This document shows positions 44,732-53,725 of a stretch of 64,000 bases of DNA, one piece after another. This DNA comes from Hyunsoonleella flava (lineage in GTDB: Bacteria > Bacteroidota > Bacteroidia > Flavobacteriales > Flavobacteriaceae), in assembly GCF_004310325.1 (NCBI RefSeq), contig NZ_SIRT01000006.1, positions 62,001 through 126,000 of the forward strand. Reading direction: 5' to 3'. Within the stretch, counting starts at the first letter, position 1, and every line of letters starts with the position of its first letter. Position numbers and translations under genes: made by a program. The notes under the pieces are model-generated. The model ran no database searches and was not told the origin of the DNA. It saw only the letters and a program-made list of their open reading frames with translations.

Positions 44732-44766
44732 GAAAACCAAATTGGTTAACCAGATTGGAAAACCAA
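44729..44766. promoter_or_regulatory. Operator array A: three 12-bp palindromes at 13-bp period
   Basis: Boxes TTGGAAAACCAA (44729-44740), TTGGTTAACCAG (44742-44753) and TTGGAAAACCAA (44755-44766). They fit the TTGGTnnACCAA type known for FadR-family GntR uronate regulators (UxuR/ExuR-like). The same array occurs before gntR and susC. The likely ligand is the GntR protein encoded at 50614. Confidence 0.8.
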
Positions 44767-44938
44767 ATAAAACTATCTGAACTAAATAATTTTTAAAAGG
44801 CAAATTTGATTTTTGGATTTACCTTTAGAGAGCTTCTCAAGGAATAATGTTTAGGTTTGTTTGATTTAGCTGAGTAAGAAGGTCTTTATCTCACATAAAG
44901 ACTTTCTTTTTATATTAACCATATTATTGAGTAATTGT

Positions 44939-47245
44939 ATGAAAAGAATTTTCTTTCTTGTTTTCGCTTTCGCTTTAGTTTCATGTAGTAAAATATCAAA
45001 GAATTCTGAGGTTATAGTTACAAATTTTTCTGAATTGAAGATATCGATCGAAAATGCCAGACCTGGTGATATTATAACCATGGCTAATGGGGTATGGAAA
45101 GATATTCAAATTATATTCAATGCGGAAGGCACAGAGCAAGCACCTATTATCTTAAAAGCGGAATCTCCTGGAAAAGTTTTCATAGAAGGCGTTTCAAATT
45201 TGAAATTTGGAGGAAAGTATTTAGTGGTAGACGGTTTGCACTTTAGAAATGGATTCTCTCCAGATAAAGCGGTTGTTGATTTTAGAGTTAATGATAGTAT
45301 TATAGCAAACCATTGTATATTCACTAACAGCGTAATTAAAGCTTTTAATAAGATGCAACGCGATGATGCCGACCATTGGATTCAGTTTTGGGGGAGACAT
45401 AATACGCTGAGTAACTGCTACATCTCAGGAAAGACCAATAGGGGGCCAACTATTAGGGTTTTTTTAAAGGGAAATGAACATATTTACAACGAACATAAAA
45501 TTTTAAATAATCATTTTGGACCAAGACCGCCGAAAGGAGGTGCTAGTGCGGAAACTATTCAAATAGGCGATAGTTCATCATCTATGTCGCCCAGTAGTAC
45601 ATTGGTAGCTAAAAATTTATTTGAAGAATGTAACGGTGAAGTTGAGATTATTTCTAGTAAAACCAATTTCAATGAGTTTAGAAATAATGTGTTTTATAAA
45701 AGCGAAGGGTCTCTGGTGACACGCCATGGTAATTACTCAGTTATAGATTCTAATTATTTTATTGGTGATGGTAAAAATGAAAATATAGGAGGTATTAGGA
45801 TTATAAACACAGGTCATAAAGTTACCAACAACTATTTCTATAATCTTAAGGGAAAGAATTTTAGAAGTCCTTTGGCTGTAATGAATGGTATTCCAAAATC
45901 ACCTTTAAATCGATATGGACAGGTAACCGATCTTGTATTGGCCTATAATACATATATAAACTGTGAGTCGCCATGGCAGTTTGGGGTTGGGGTTAACATC
46001 AATCAAAAAGAAGTTCTACCACTTTCAGAAATCCGCTCTGCTAGACCCAAAAGATGTATTGTGGCAAATAATCTGGTTTTTAATGAAATAGGTAACAAAT
46101 CAATAGTAGTAGAACACGACAAAGTAGATGGTGTCATTTTTAAAAATAACGTAGTTAATAAACGCGGTGTTGATTTTAAGGATTATGCAGGTATTAAGCT
46201 TTTAGACTTCCAATTAAAGCAAGTAACAGAACATATTTATTTGCCATCATCGAGTATAGAGATAGAGCCTTTTATAGGTTTTGAATTTGAGAATATTACC
46301 AAAGACCTTTTTGGAAATTCAAGAACTTCAACAAATGGTATTGGGGCAGTAGTAAATCAAAATGCCAATGCCCCCGACATTTTAGATAAATCCAATTATG
46401 GTCCTAGTTGGTATTCTGACGAGGCTAAATTGAGAGAATCTAAGACAATAAATGTTACAACAAATGAAAATCTTCAAAATAAAATTGATGAAGCTAAAAA
46501 TGGTGATATTCTAGTTTTAGAAGGAGGTTTATTTTCAATAAAAACATCTTTAAGCATTTCAAAGACTATTTATATCAAATCAAAAGAAGGTGAAAAAGCA
46601 ATTTTGAATTATTCTGGTGAGAAAAATACGCCTATGTTCCAATTAAACCCAAATGGGGTTTTGAGTTTAGACGGTGTAGTTTTGAAGGGCAGTGGATCGC
46701 AATACGCTTTTTCTTCATTAAAAGAAAACATGTATTCTCATTTTGAACTAAAAGTGTTTAATTGTGAAATCAGTGATTTTTATTATGCTTTGAAAGTTTA
46801 TAAGCAATCTTTTGCAGAACGAATTAGTTTTGAAAACACATCTATTTTAAACTGTGAAAATGGTCTGGAATTATCCGAAGAAACTAATGATAAAGGCGAT
46901 TATAATACCGAATATTTAACTGTAAAGAATTGCTATTTCAATAATGTAGAACAAAATGTTATTGACTACTATCGCGGTGGTTACGACGAGTCTACTGTTG
47001 GAGGTAATCTGGTTTTAACTAATAGTGAATTCACAAATTGTGGGGTGAAAGAAAAAAATGGAATTCTTATAAATACGAGGGGAATAATAAATGTTAATAT
47101 ATCTGATAACATTTTCAAGAATAACCCTGTAAAACTTGTTGCACTACTTTGGGGGGCTAAAAATAATTTTCATAGAAACAACGAGATTTCCAATTCAGGA
47201 GATATAGTTGTAGAACAAAATTTGAAATTAAAGGTTATTTATTAG
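44939..47245 (+). CDS. Alginate lyase, polysaccharide lyase family 6 (two-domain lipoprotein)
   Basis: Cleaves alginate by beta-elimination. ATG 44939 gives a lipoprotein signal (MKRIFFLVFAFALVSC) and 768 residues; a TTG 12 nt upstream is disfavoured. The N-terminal beta-helix (about 25-480) carries the PL6 calcium segment NGEVEIISSK, with Lys241 as Brønsted base and Arg262 in VTRHGN as acid; the 21-residue spacing equals that of characterised PL6 enzymes. A second beta-helix domain (about 500-768) follows, as in two-domain PL6 lyases. First gene of an operon with PL17 and kdgF. The lipid anchor places it on the cell surface or in the periplasm; preference for G-, M- or MG-blocks cannot be read. 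Confidence 0.93.
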   Translation: MKRIFFLVFAFALVSCSKISKNSEVIVTNFSELKISIENARPGDIITMANGVWKDIQIIFNAEGTEQAPIILKAESPGKVFIEGVSNLKFGGKYLVVDGLHFRNGFSPDKAVVDFRVNDSIIANHCIFTNSVIKAFNKMQRDDADHWIQFWGRHNTLSNCYISGKTNRGPTIRVFLKGNEHIYNEHKILNNHFGPRPPKGGASAETIQIGDSSSSMSPSSTLVAKNLFEECNGEVEIISSKTNFNEFRNNVFYKSEGSLVTRHGNYSVIDSNYFIGDGKNENIGGIRIINTGHKVTNNYFYNLKGKNFRSPLAVMNGIPKSPLNRYGQVTDLVLAYNTYINCESPWQFGVGVNINQKEVLPLSEIRSARPKRCIVANNLVFNEIGNKSIVVEHDKVDGVIFKNNVVNKRGVDFKDYAGIKLLDFQLKQVTEHIYLPSSSIEIEPFIGFEFENITKDLFGNSRTSTNGIGAVVNQNANAPDILDKSNYGPSWYSDEAKLRESKTINVTTNENLQNKIDEAKNGDILVLEGGLFSIKTSLSISKTIYIKSKEGEKAILNYSGEKNTPMFQLNPNGVLSLDGVVLKGSGSQYAFSSLKENMYSHFELKVFNCEISDFYYALKVYKQSFAERISFENTSILNCENGLELSEETNDKGDYNTEYLTVKNCYFNNVEQNVIDYYRGGYDESTVGGNLVLTNSEFTNCGVKEKNGILINTRGIINVNISDNIFKNNPVKLVALLWGAKNNFHRNNEISNSGDIVVEQNLKLKVIY

Positions 47246-47327
47246 CTTATTTTGGTACTATCAAACTAAGGGAAGACACGCTTTTAAGAGTTGTATTTGA
47301 ATACAGTATCTTAATAAAACTGGAACA

Positions 47328-49595
47328 ATGGCACTATATACAAAGTCAGGAATATTATTTTTATTGATGTTATTAGCATTTTCTTGTGATGAAAGTGATA
47401 GTAGTAAAAAGAATTTGAAATTAGCTTCCGAACGCCCAAGCTTAATTCTAACTTCAAAGGGTGTTGCTAATATCAGAGCAAATCTAGGAAGCATTCCACT
47501 TTTTGATAAGGCTCTAAAGAAAACTAAAGCTGAGGTAGATGCTGAAATAGAAAATGGTATTGAAGTGCCCATTCCTAAAGACTATTCTGGAGGCTACACG
47601 CACGAACAGCACAAAAAAAACTTTTTCGTGATGCAAAAAGCAGGTGCCTTGTATCAAATATTGGATGACGGAAAATATGCCAAGTTTGTAAAAGATATGC
47701 TTATACAATATGCCAAAATGTACCCAACGTTACCTGTTCATCCCAAACCACGATCTTATGCTAGGGGGAAATTATTTTGGCAATGCTTAAACGATTCTAA
47801 CTGGCTGGTTTACGCAAGTCAAGCTTATGACTGTATTTATGATTATTTATCTAGTGAAGAAAGAAACAAGCTTGAGACAGAATTGTTTAGGCCTTTTGCA
47901 GATTTTATTTCAAGGGGAAATCCTCAGTTTTTTAACCGTGTTCACAATCATAGTACATGGGGCAATGTTGCAGTGGGTATGATTGCTTTAGCAATGGATG
48001 ATGATAGTTTGTTGCAACGTGCGCTTTACGGTTTAAAAGATGTAAAGATGGATGCAAACATGAAGGACAATGATGGTGGCTTTATAAACAAAGATGGGAA
48101 AATAGGTTTTTTTGCAAATCTTGATGAACCGTTTTCTCCAGATGGTTATTTTACCGAAGGGCCTTATTATCAACGATACGCTTCCTATCCTTTTTTAATC
48201 TTTGCTCAGGCATTAGAAAACAAAAAGCCAGAATTAAGAGTATTGCAATACAAAGATAGTGTGCTTTTAAAAAGTGTGACCGCCTTAATTAATCTTTCAG
48301 ATGCTGATGGTGATTTCTTTTTGTTGAATGATGCGCAGAAAGGGATGTCATATTATTCCAGTGCTTTGGTTGCAGCTGTTGATATTGCCTACCATTTTGG
48401 AGGTAATAATCCTGAATTGTTAAGTATAGCGCAAAAGCAAGGAGAAGTAACATTGGATGACGCAGGTTTAGCAGTAGCTCTGGGCGTTAAAGAAGTTAAG
48501 GCAGAACCATTTATAAAGAAATCTATAGAACTATCTGACGGTCCGGAAGGCGATCAAGGCGCTGTTGGAATCATACGTAGTGGCGATTTGGAGTTGGTCT
48601 GTAAATATACCGCACATGGTTTAAGTCATGGGCATTATGATAAACTGTCATATTCATTATTTGATGAAGGCGATGAAGTGGTTCAAGATTATGGACTCGC
48701 TCGTTTTGTAAATATTGAACAAAAAGGAGGCGGTAATTATTTAAAGGAAAATAAAACTTGGGCGAAACAAACCATATCACATAATACCTTGGTTCAAAAT
48801 GAAACCTCTCATTTTAAAGGGAAGTATGATATTGGCAGTATGCATCATTCACAGCAATATCTTTTTAGTTGTGAGGATGAAAACCTTCAAGTGGTAAGTG
48901 CAAAAGAAGGCAATGCTTATCCAGGAACTGAATTGCATCGTACTATGGTGGTGATTAAGGATAAGGCATTTGAGAATCCTTATGTGTTGGATATCATGAG
49001 AGTAACATCCGATAGCTTCAATCAATACGATTTACCATTTTATTATTTAGGGCACATTATGCAGACTAGTTTTGAATACTCAAAATTAGCTACTCCAGAA
49101 ATTTTGGGAAGTAAAAATGGCTATCAACATTTGTATAAAGAAGCTGCAGCAACTACAGATGGAGTTAATATCAAATTAAATTGGTTGCTAAACAATAAGT
49201 TTTATACGTATTCTGCCGTAACATCTCCAAATGATGAGGTGATTCTTGCACGTATAGGGGCTAATGATCCTGAGTATAATTTAAGAAATGAACCAACTTT
49301 GATTCTTAGAAAAAAGAATGCCAAAGATGCTTTGTTTGTTTCTACTATAGAATCTCATGGTACTTATAGCCCAGTTTCTGAATCTGCAGTTAACGCTTAC
49401 GGTAATATCAAAACTATTTCTGTATTCTATAACTCTAAGGAATACACAGCTGTTCAAATTGAAATGAAAGACGAAACAAAAAAGCTATTCATTATTTCAA
49501 ATCAAAATAATGATAAGAATACAGAGCATGAATTAACAATAAACAATAAAGAGTATACCTGGAAAGGGCCTTATAAATTAATAGAAAACATATAA
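47328..49595 (+). CDS. Oligoalginate lyase, polysaccharide lyase family 17
   Basis: Exolytic lyase releasing unsaturated monouronate from alginate oligomers. The 755-residue lipoprotein (signal MALYTKSGILFLLMLLAFSC) has the alginate_lyase alpha/alpha-toroid (about 60-380) with the catalytic Asn-His pair in VHNHSTWGN (N207, H208) and a tyrosine-rich DGYFTEGPYYQRY (about 272-284), then a heparinase II/III-like beta domain (about 410-650; GLSHGHYDKLSYSLFDEGDE). It follows PL6 by 82 nt and precedes kdgF by 2 nt. PL6 and PL17 together give endo then exo breakdown. Confidence 0.95.
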   Translation: MALYTKSGILFLLMLLAFSCDESDSSKKNLKLASERPSLILTSKGVANIRANLGSIPLFDKALKKTKAEVDAEIENGIEVPIPKDYSGGYTHEQHKKNFFVMQKAGALYQILDDGKYAKFVKDMLIQYAKMYPTLPVHPKPRSYARGKLFWQCLNDSNWLVYASQAYDCIYDYLSSEERNKLETELFRPFADFISRGNPQFFNRVHNHSTWGNVAVGMIALAMDDDSLLQRALYGLKDVKMDANMKDNDGGFINKDGKIGFFANLDEPFSPDGYFTEGPYYQRYASYPFLIFAQALENKKPELRVLQYKDSVLLKSVTALINLSDADGDFFLLNDAQKGMSYYSSALVAAVDIAYHFGGNNPELLSIAQKQGEVTLDDAGLAVALGVKEVKAEPFIKKSIELSDGPEGDQGAVGIIRSGDLELVCKYTAHGLSHGHYDKLSYSLFDEGDEVVQDYGLARFVNIEQKGGGNYLKENKTWAKQTISHNTLVQNETSHFKGKYDIGSMHHSQQYLFSCEDENLQVVSAKEGNAYPGTELHRTMVVIKDKAFENPYVLDIMRVTSDSFNQYDLPFYYLGHIMQTSFEYSKLATPEILGSKNGYQHLYKEAAATTDGVNIKLNWLLNNKFYTYSAVTSPNDEVILARIGANDPEYNLRNEPTLILRKKNAKDALFVSTIESHGTYSPVSESAVNAYGNIKTISVFYNSKEYTAVQIEMKDETKKLFIISNQNNDKNTEHELTINNKEYTWKGPYKLIENI

Positions 49596-49597
49596 TT

Positions 49598-49975
49598 ATG
49601 AAACGATTCAGTGAAAAGTATATCATCACGAAAGACATGGAATGGGAAGAACTTGGTGGAGGTGTATCAAGAAAATTCTTAGGTTATGATAACCAAATCA
49701 TGATGGTAAAAGTAAAATTTGAAAAAGGAGCATTAGGGTCTCCACATCAGCATTTCCACACGCAAGCTACCTACTGCGTCTCCGGTAAATTCGAATTTGA
49801 AATTGATGGCGTTAAGCAAATTGTAGAAGCTGGAGATGGCGTGTATATTGAACCTAATTTGTTGCACAGTGCAATTTGTTTGGAACAAGGCATGCTAATT
49901 GACACATTTAGTCCAGTAAGGGAAGATTTTTTAAGCGGGGGCGGAGTGTCTTATTTTGGAGACAAAAACTCATAA
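49598..49975 (+). CDS. kdgF: KdgF-type cupin, unsaturated uronate to DEH/DKI conversion
   Basis: Small cupin of 125 residues that speeds ring opening of 4,5-unsaturated monouronates to the linear ketouronate (DEH from alginate). Metal ligands are seen in GSPHQHFHTQATY (H50, H52, Q56) and H90 in PNLLHSAI. Residues D102, F104 and R108 (DTFSPVR) match the catalytic positions I recall for characterised KdgF proteins. It starts 2 nt after the PL17 stop, so it is in the lyase operon. No signal peptide, so cytoplasmic. Confidence 0.93.
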   Translation: MKRFSEKYIITKDMEWEELGGGVSRKFLGYDNQIMMVKVKFEKGALGSPHQHFHTQATYCVSGKFEFEIDGVKQIVEAGDGVYIEPNLLHSAICLEQGMLIDTFSPVREDFLSGGGVSYFGDKNS

Positions 49976-50036
49976 AAAAGATAATTGCTCATCACAATAA
50001 GTTAGGTTTTAGTCTAACTTGAAATTCAAAAAAGGG

Positions 50037-50198
50037 ATGGAAAGAGTTATCAGTGTAATACTGGAGTTAAAAAACAAAATATCATGGGTTTATTGTTACT
50101 TAATGGTTATGGCTTTATCGTGTTCTAGTTCGCCAGATATTGTTGTAGAGCACCTAACAATGCAGATGCCTTCTCATGAGCAGGTTTTCAATGAATAA
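50037..50198 (+). pseudogene. Truncated lipoprotein gene fragment (53 codons)
   Basis: ATG 50037 to TAA 50196-50198. It encodes a basic N-terminal region, a hydrophobic segment WVYCYLMVMALSCSSSP with a clear lipobox (LSCS), then only about 23 residues. This is the start of an exported lipoprotein whose body is missing, so probably a deleted gene; a genuine small lipoprotein is the alternative. Confidence 0.5.
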
Positions 50199-50357
50199 TT
50201 GGTTTTTACAGGAAGAATTATAGGTTTAATTATGTGAAGACACCTTAAAAACAATGCAATTTAATCGATTATCTATTTCTTCTATATCATTACACTGCCT
50301 TTTTGTAAATACTGTAAATAGTTTAATCAGTTTTTACATCATAAAGTTCAAAATTAA

Positions 50358-50389
50358 TTTGTTTTAACAAAAAAATTAGCATACATTTG
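50358..50389 (+). promoter_or_regulatory. Promoter of gntR
   Basis: TTTG (50358-50361), 20-nt spacer, TACATTTG (50382-50389). The end of the -7 element coincides with the start of operator box 1 of array B. Confidence 0.7.
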
Positions 50390-50411
50390 GATAACCAATC
50401 TGGTTAACCAA
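50387..50411. promoter_or_regulatory. Operator array B: two 12-bp palindromes at 13-bp period
   Basis: Boxes TTGGATAACCAA (50387-50398) and CTGGTTAACCAA (50400-50411). Same type and phasing as arrays A and C, which points to autoregulation of the GntR gene 200 nt downstream. Confidence 0.8.
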
Positions 50412-50613
50412 TTTTTTGAAGGATAAGTTAATCGAGGTTTCATTGATACTGATCTAAGTGCTAACTGTACAGAAAATAAATTATTCTTTAAAAATAGATT
50501 TATTTTATTTTTAAAATGGGTTTTTCAATAAGATGGAATCAATATAAGTTACCGAGTTTTTTTGATTAAATTTATCGATTAGGATAGATCAAATAGTTCA
50601 AGGAAGAAAATAG

Positions 50614-51324
50614 ATGAAATTAGAATCATTAATAGTAAGTGATAGTCAAAAAGTACAAAACGGAATAATCTCAAAGATTAAAGAGTTAATAAATTATAAA
50701 AATCTCGAGCCTGGAGATAAATTACCTTCTGAGAGAATGTTATCTGAGAGATTTGGTGTAAGTAGAGGGAATGTTAGGGAAGCGATTCAAAAGCTAGAGT
50801 TCTATGGTCTACTAAAATCTATTCCTCAAAGCGGAACTTTTGTTGCCAATATTGGTGTTGTTGCAATGAACGGAATGATTGACGATATTTTAAGACTGGA
50901 TTCACCTGATTTTAAATCTTTGGTTGAAACTAGAATTTTATTGGAGCTTAAAGCGGTAAAGTTGGCTTCTTTAAGGCGAACAGAAGAGTATTTAAAACAT
51001 ATAAAAGAAACACTTGATGCTTACGAGCAAAAAGTATTGTCTGGTGAGGATGCTGTACAGGAAGATTTACTTTTTCATTTGGCAATTGCCAAAGCAAGTG
51101 GGAATAGTACCTTGAATACTTTTATGTTAACCATTACACCGCAAATCATAATAGATTTCGGAAAGTATCATGTTTGTGATAAGAACCAAGCTGTTTTAGC
51201 TATTGAAGAACATAAGCAAATTTATCAGGCCATAAAAGCTCAAAACCCAGACTTAGCTAAACAAAAAATGAAGGAACATTTTAATGTACTTTATCAATAT
51301 TGTTATAATAGTAAATCGGTATAA
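50614..51324 (+). CDS. FadR/GntR-family transcriptional regulator (FCD domain)
   Basis: Regulator of 236 residues. The N-terminal winged helix (about 8-78; PGDKLPSERMLSERFGVSRG, VREAIQKLEFYGLLKSIPQSGTFV) is of FadR type, and the C-terminal FCD effector domain (about 95-230) carries the metal-binding His residues in DLLFHLAIA, IEEHKQIY and MKEHFNVLY. Proteins of this family bind TTGGTnnACCAA-type palindromes, and such boxes lie at 44729, 50387 and 60940. Because they overlap -7 elements, it should act as a repressor released by an alginate breakdown product (probably DEH or KDG; inferred). Confidence 0.93.
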   Translation: MKLESLIVSDSQKVQNGIISKIKELINYKNLEPGDKLPSERMLSERFGVSRGNVREAIQKLEFYGLLKSIPQSGTFVANIGVVAMNGMIDDILRLDSPDFKSLVETRILLELKAVKLASLRRTEEYLKHIKETLDAYEQKVLSGEDAVQEDLLFHLAIAKASGNSTLNTFMLTITPQIIIDFGKYHVCDKNQAVLAIEEHKQIYQAIKAQNPDLAKQKMKEHFNVLYQYCYNSKSV

Positions 51325-51499
51325 ATTTAGTTGAAAAATAGATTATTAGCTTTTATTTTTTAGCTTAAAAACTTTTGGAAGGAAGGAACTATTCAAACTA
51401 AGGTTTCTTCAAAATCATATAATTGAAATATTACTAATGTACTTATTTACAGGATCATATGTGGTTCTGGAAGCATTGTATTGAAAAAACTGAAGCATT

Positions 51500-52786
51500 A
51501 TGAAACTAAAAGGATTGAGATGGTGGATAATTGGGTTAATATTTTTAGCAACAGTCATCAACTATATTGATAGAAGTGCATTGTCAATCATGTGGGGAAA
51601 TGAAAACCTCGAAGGTTCAATATCAAATTCATTGGGAATGGATAAGAACGATTATGGTTTAATACTAAATATTTTTATGGTGGCCTATGCTCTAGGGCAA
51701 TTGTTTTCGGGAAAAATATTTGATAAAGTGGGGACCCGCATAGGATATGTCTTAAGTATAGGTATATGGAGTTTGTCAACACTATTACATGCAACGGTTA
51801 GAGGTTTTTATTCATTAGCGTTTTTTAGAACCACATTAGGCTTGTCTGAAGCTGGAAATTGGCCTGGTGCTGTAAAAAGTAATGCGGAATGGTTTCCAAT
51901 AAAAGAACGGGCAATAGCCCAAGGATTGTTTAATGCAGGTGCTTCAATTGGTTCGGTGATAGCTCCACTTTTAATAGCTACATTGTTTGTAGCATATGGG
52001 TGGGAAATTACATTTGTTATCGTTGGCGCAATGGGGCTTTTATGGATAATACCTTGGCTTTTAATCAATAAATCAGGGCCAAAAAAGCATCCTTGGATTA
52101 CAAGTACTGAGCAAGAATTTATACTGGCTGGACAAAGTGAGGCTGACCAAAATGCTACTGAGGAGACCAAGGGGAAAAGCCTAAAACAGATTTTGTCTTA
52201 CAAAGAATCTTGGTCCATAGTTGTTAGCAGGTTTTTCCTTGAACCTATATGGTGGTTGTTCGTCGGCTGGATGCCTATATACTTATTTGATGTATATGGC
52301 TTTAACGTAAAGGAGGTTGGTATGTTTGCATGGGTACCCTATGTTGGAGCTGCCTTAGGAAGTATAATTGGAGGTTATGTTTCTGGGGCAATTATCTCTA
52401 AAACAGGTTCCATCGATAAAGGAAGAAAAACTACAATTCTAATTGGAGGCATTTTGATGGTGGCTGGTTTAGTAGCAACGGTACTATTTGGTGATACTGC
52501 TGAAAAGTTTGTGGGTATTGTATTTGTAGTGCTATTTGGTTTTCAGTTTGCCATCGGAAATGTGCAAACACTACCAAGTGATTTGTTTAGTGGGAAATCT
52601 GTAGGTTCATTAGCAGGCTTAGGAGGGATGATAGGAGTATTCTCCGTAATTATAATGAACTTTTTAGTTCCAATAGTAGTTGATAATTTTTCATATACAC
52701 CAATATTTATTGCCATTGCAATATTTGTTCCTCTTGGTGTTGGCGCGATATATTTCTTTGCGAAAAACATTAAGTCAGTAGAGTAA
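51500..52786 (+). CDS. MFS transporter, hexuronate/anion:cation symporter type
   Basis: Inner-membrane permease of 428 residues with 12 predicted helices, similar to ExuT/ACS-family uronate carriers (NYIDRSALSIMWG at about 20-32, GLSEAGNWPGAVKSNAEWFP at about 114-133, a family signature). In this locus it most likely imports unsaturated monouronate or DEH from the periplasm. It is 175 nt after gntR and 36 nt before the reductase gene. Confidence 0.92.
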   Translation: MKLKGLRWWIIGLIFLATVINYIDRSALSIMWGNENLEGSISNSLGMDKNDYGLILNIFMVAYALGQLFSGKIFDKVGTRIGYVLSIGIWSLSTLLHATVRGFYSLAFFRTTLGLSEAGNWPGAVKSNAEWFPIKERAIAQGLFNAGASIGSVIAPLLIATLFVAYGWEITFVIVGAMGLLWIIPWLLINKSGPKKHPWITSTEQEFILAGQSEADQNATEETKGKSLKQILSYKESWSIVVSRFFLEPIWWLFVGWMPIYLFDVYGFNVKEVGMFAWVPYVGAALGSIIGGYVSGAIISKTGSIDKGRKTTILIGGILMVAGLVATVLFGDTAEKFVGIVFVVLFGFQFAIGNVQTLPSDLFSGKSVGSLAGLGGMIGVFSVIIMNFLVPIVVDNFSYTPIFIAIAIFVPLGVGAIYFFAKNIKSVE

Positions 52787-52822
52787 TAAAGTAATAAGAA
52801 CAAGTAATAAAAATTAAAGAAC

Positions 52823-53587
52823 ATGAGTAATTTAAAAGATAGAGTAGCGGTAATTACTGGAGCTACCGGTGGAATTGGTTTTCAAGTAGCCAAAAGACTT
52901 GGAGAAGACGGTTATACAGTAGTTTTAAATGGTATTGATGATGATGCAGGAGCAGATAGAATTAAACAACTAACAGCAGCCGGAATTACAGCAGAATATT
53001 ATGGGTTTGATGTTACAAATGAAGATGAGGTAAACTCAAACATCAATAAAATAGGCGAAAAGTATGGTAAGATAGATGTGCTTATCAATAACGCTGGTGG
53101 CTTAGGCGGAAGGTCTAGATTTGAAGATATGACCACCGAATTTTACAGGTTTGTTATGGCATTAAATTTAGATTCAACATTTTTTGCATCAAGAGCGGCT
53201 ATACCTTTCCTTAAAAAAAGTGACAAGGCATCCATTATAAACTATACATCTATAGCAGGTTGGAATGCAGGGGGCCCAGGAGCGGGTATTTACGGCACAT
53301 CAAAAGCAGCAGTACATGCTATTACTAGGGCTTTGGCGAAAGATCTTGCCGAATACGGGATTAGGGTTAATGCAGTATCTCCTGGTACAATTGATACAAA
53401 ATTCCATGCTCAAATTAAATCTACCAAACCAGAAGTATTTGCTTCATGGAAAAATAATATTCTCCTAGGAAGGTTAGGGCAACCAGAAGAAGTAGCATCT
53501 GTTATTTCATTCTTGGTTAGCGATGATGCTGCATTCTTAACTGCCGAAACTATACAAGTTGGTGGCGGACAAGGTTTAGGGATTTAA
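52823..53587 (+). CDS. SDR oxidoreductase, probable DEH reductase
   Basis: Short-chain dehydrogenase of 254 residues: cofactor motif TGATGGIGFQVAKRLG (about 13-28), NNAGG (about 89-93), catalytic Ser in YTSIAG (about 141) and YGTSK (about 154-158). By position between a uronate transporter and KDG kinase, it should reduce DEH to 2-keto-3-deoxygluconate. NADH or NADPH preference is not certain. Other SDR substrates cannot be excluded by sequence alone. Confidence 0.9.
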   Translation: MSNLKDRVAVITGATGGIGFQVAKRLGEDGYTVVLNGIDDDAGADRIKQLTAAGITAEYYGFDVTNEDEVNSNINKIGEKYGKIDVLINNAGGLGGRSRFEDMTTEFYRFVMALNLDSTFFASRAAIPFLKKSDKASIINYTSIAGWNAGGPGAGIYGTSKAAVHAITRALAKDLAEYGIRVNAVSPGTIDTKFHAQIKSTKPEVFASWKNNILLGRLGQPEEVASVISFLVSDDAAFLTAETIQVGGGQGLGI

Positions 53588-53725
53588 AATGATGTAATGG
53601 TATATTCTTTTTCAAACCATCTTTTGCTGAACAGTTTCTCTTAGATGAAGTTTTAATAGAAAGCTACTTAAACCATATTTTAAGAAATAGCATTGTTGGA
53701 TTTTAAAAAATTCATCACACTCAAT

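Larger units (their letters stand above)
49976..50613. other. Intergenic region upstream of gntR
   Basis: About 640 nt. It contains a 7-bp hairpin AAGTTAG/CTAACTT (49999-50020) shortly after kdgF without a T-run, a truncated lipoprotein ORF (50037-50198), and the gntR promoter with operator array B (50358-50411), followed by a leader of about 200 nt. No other gene was seen. Confidence 0.6.
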
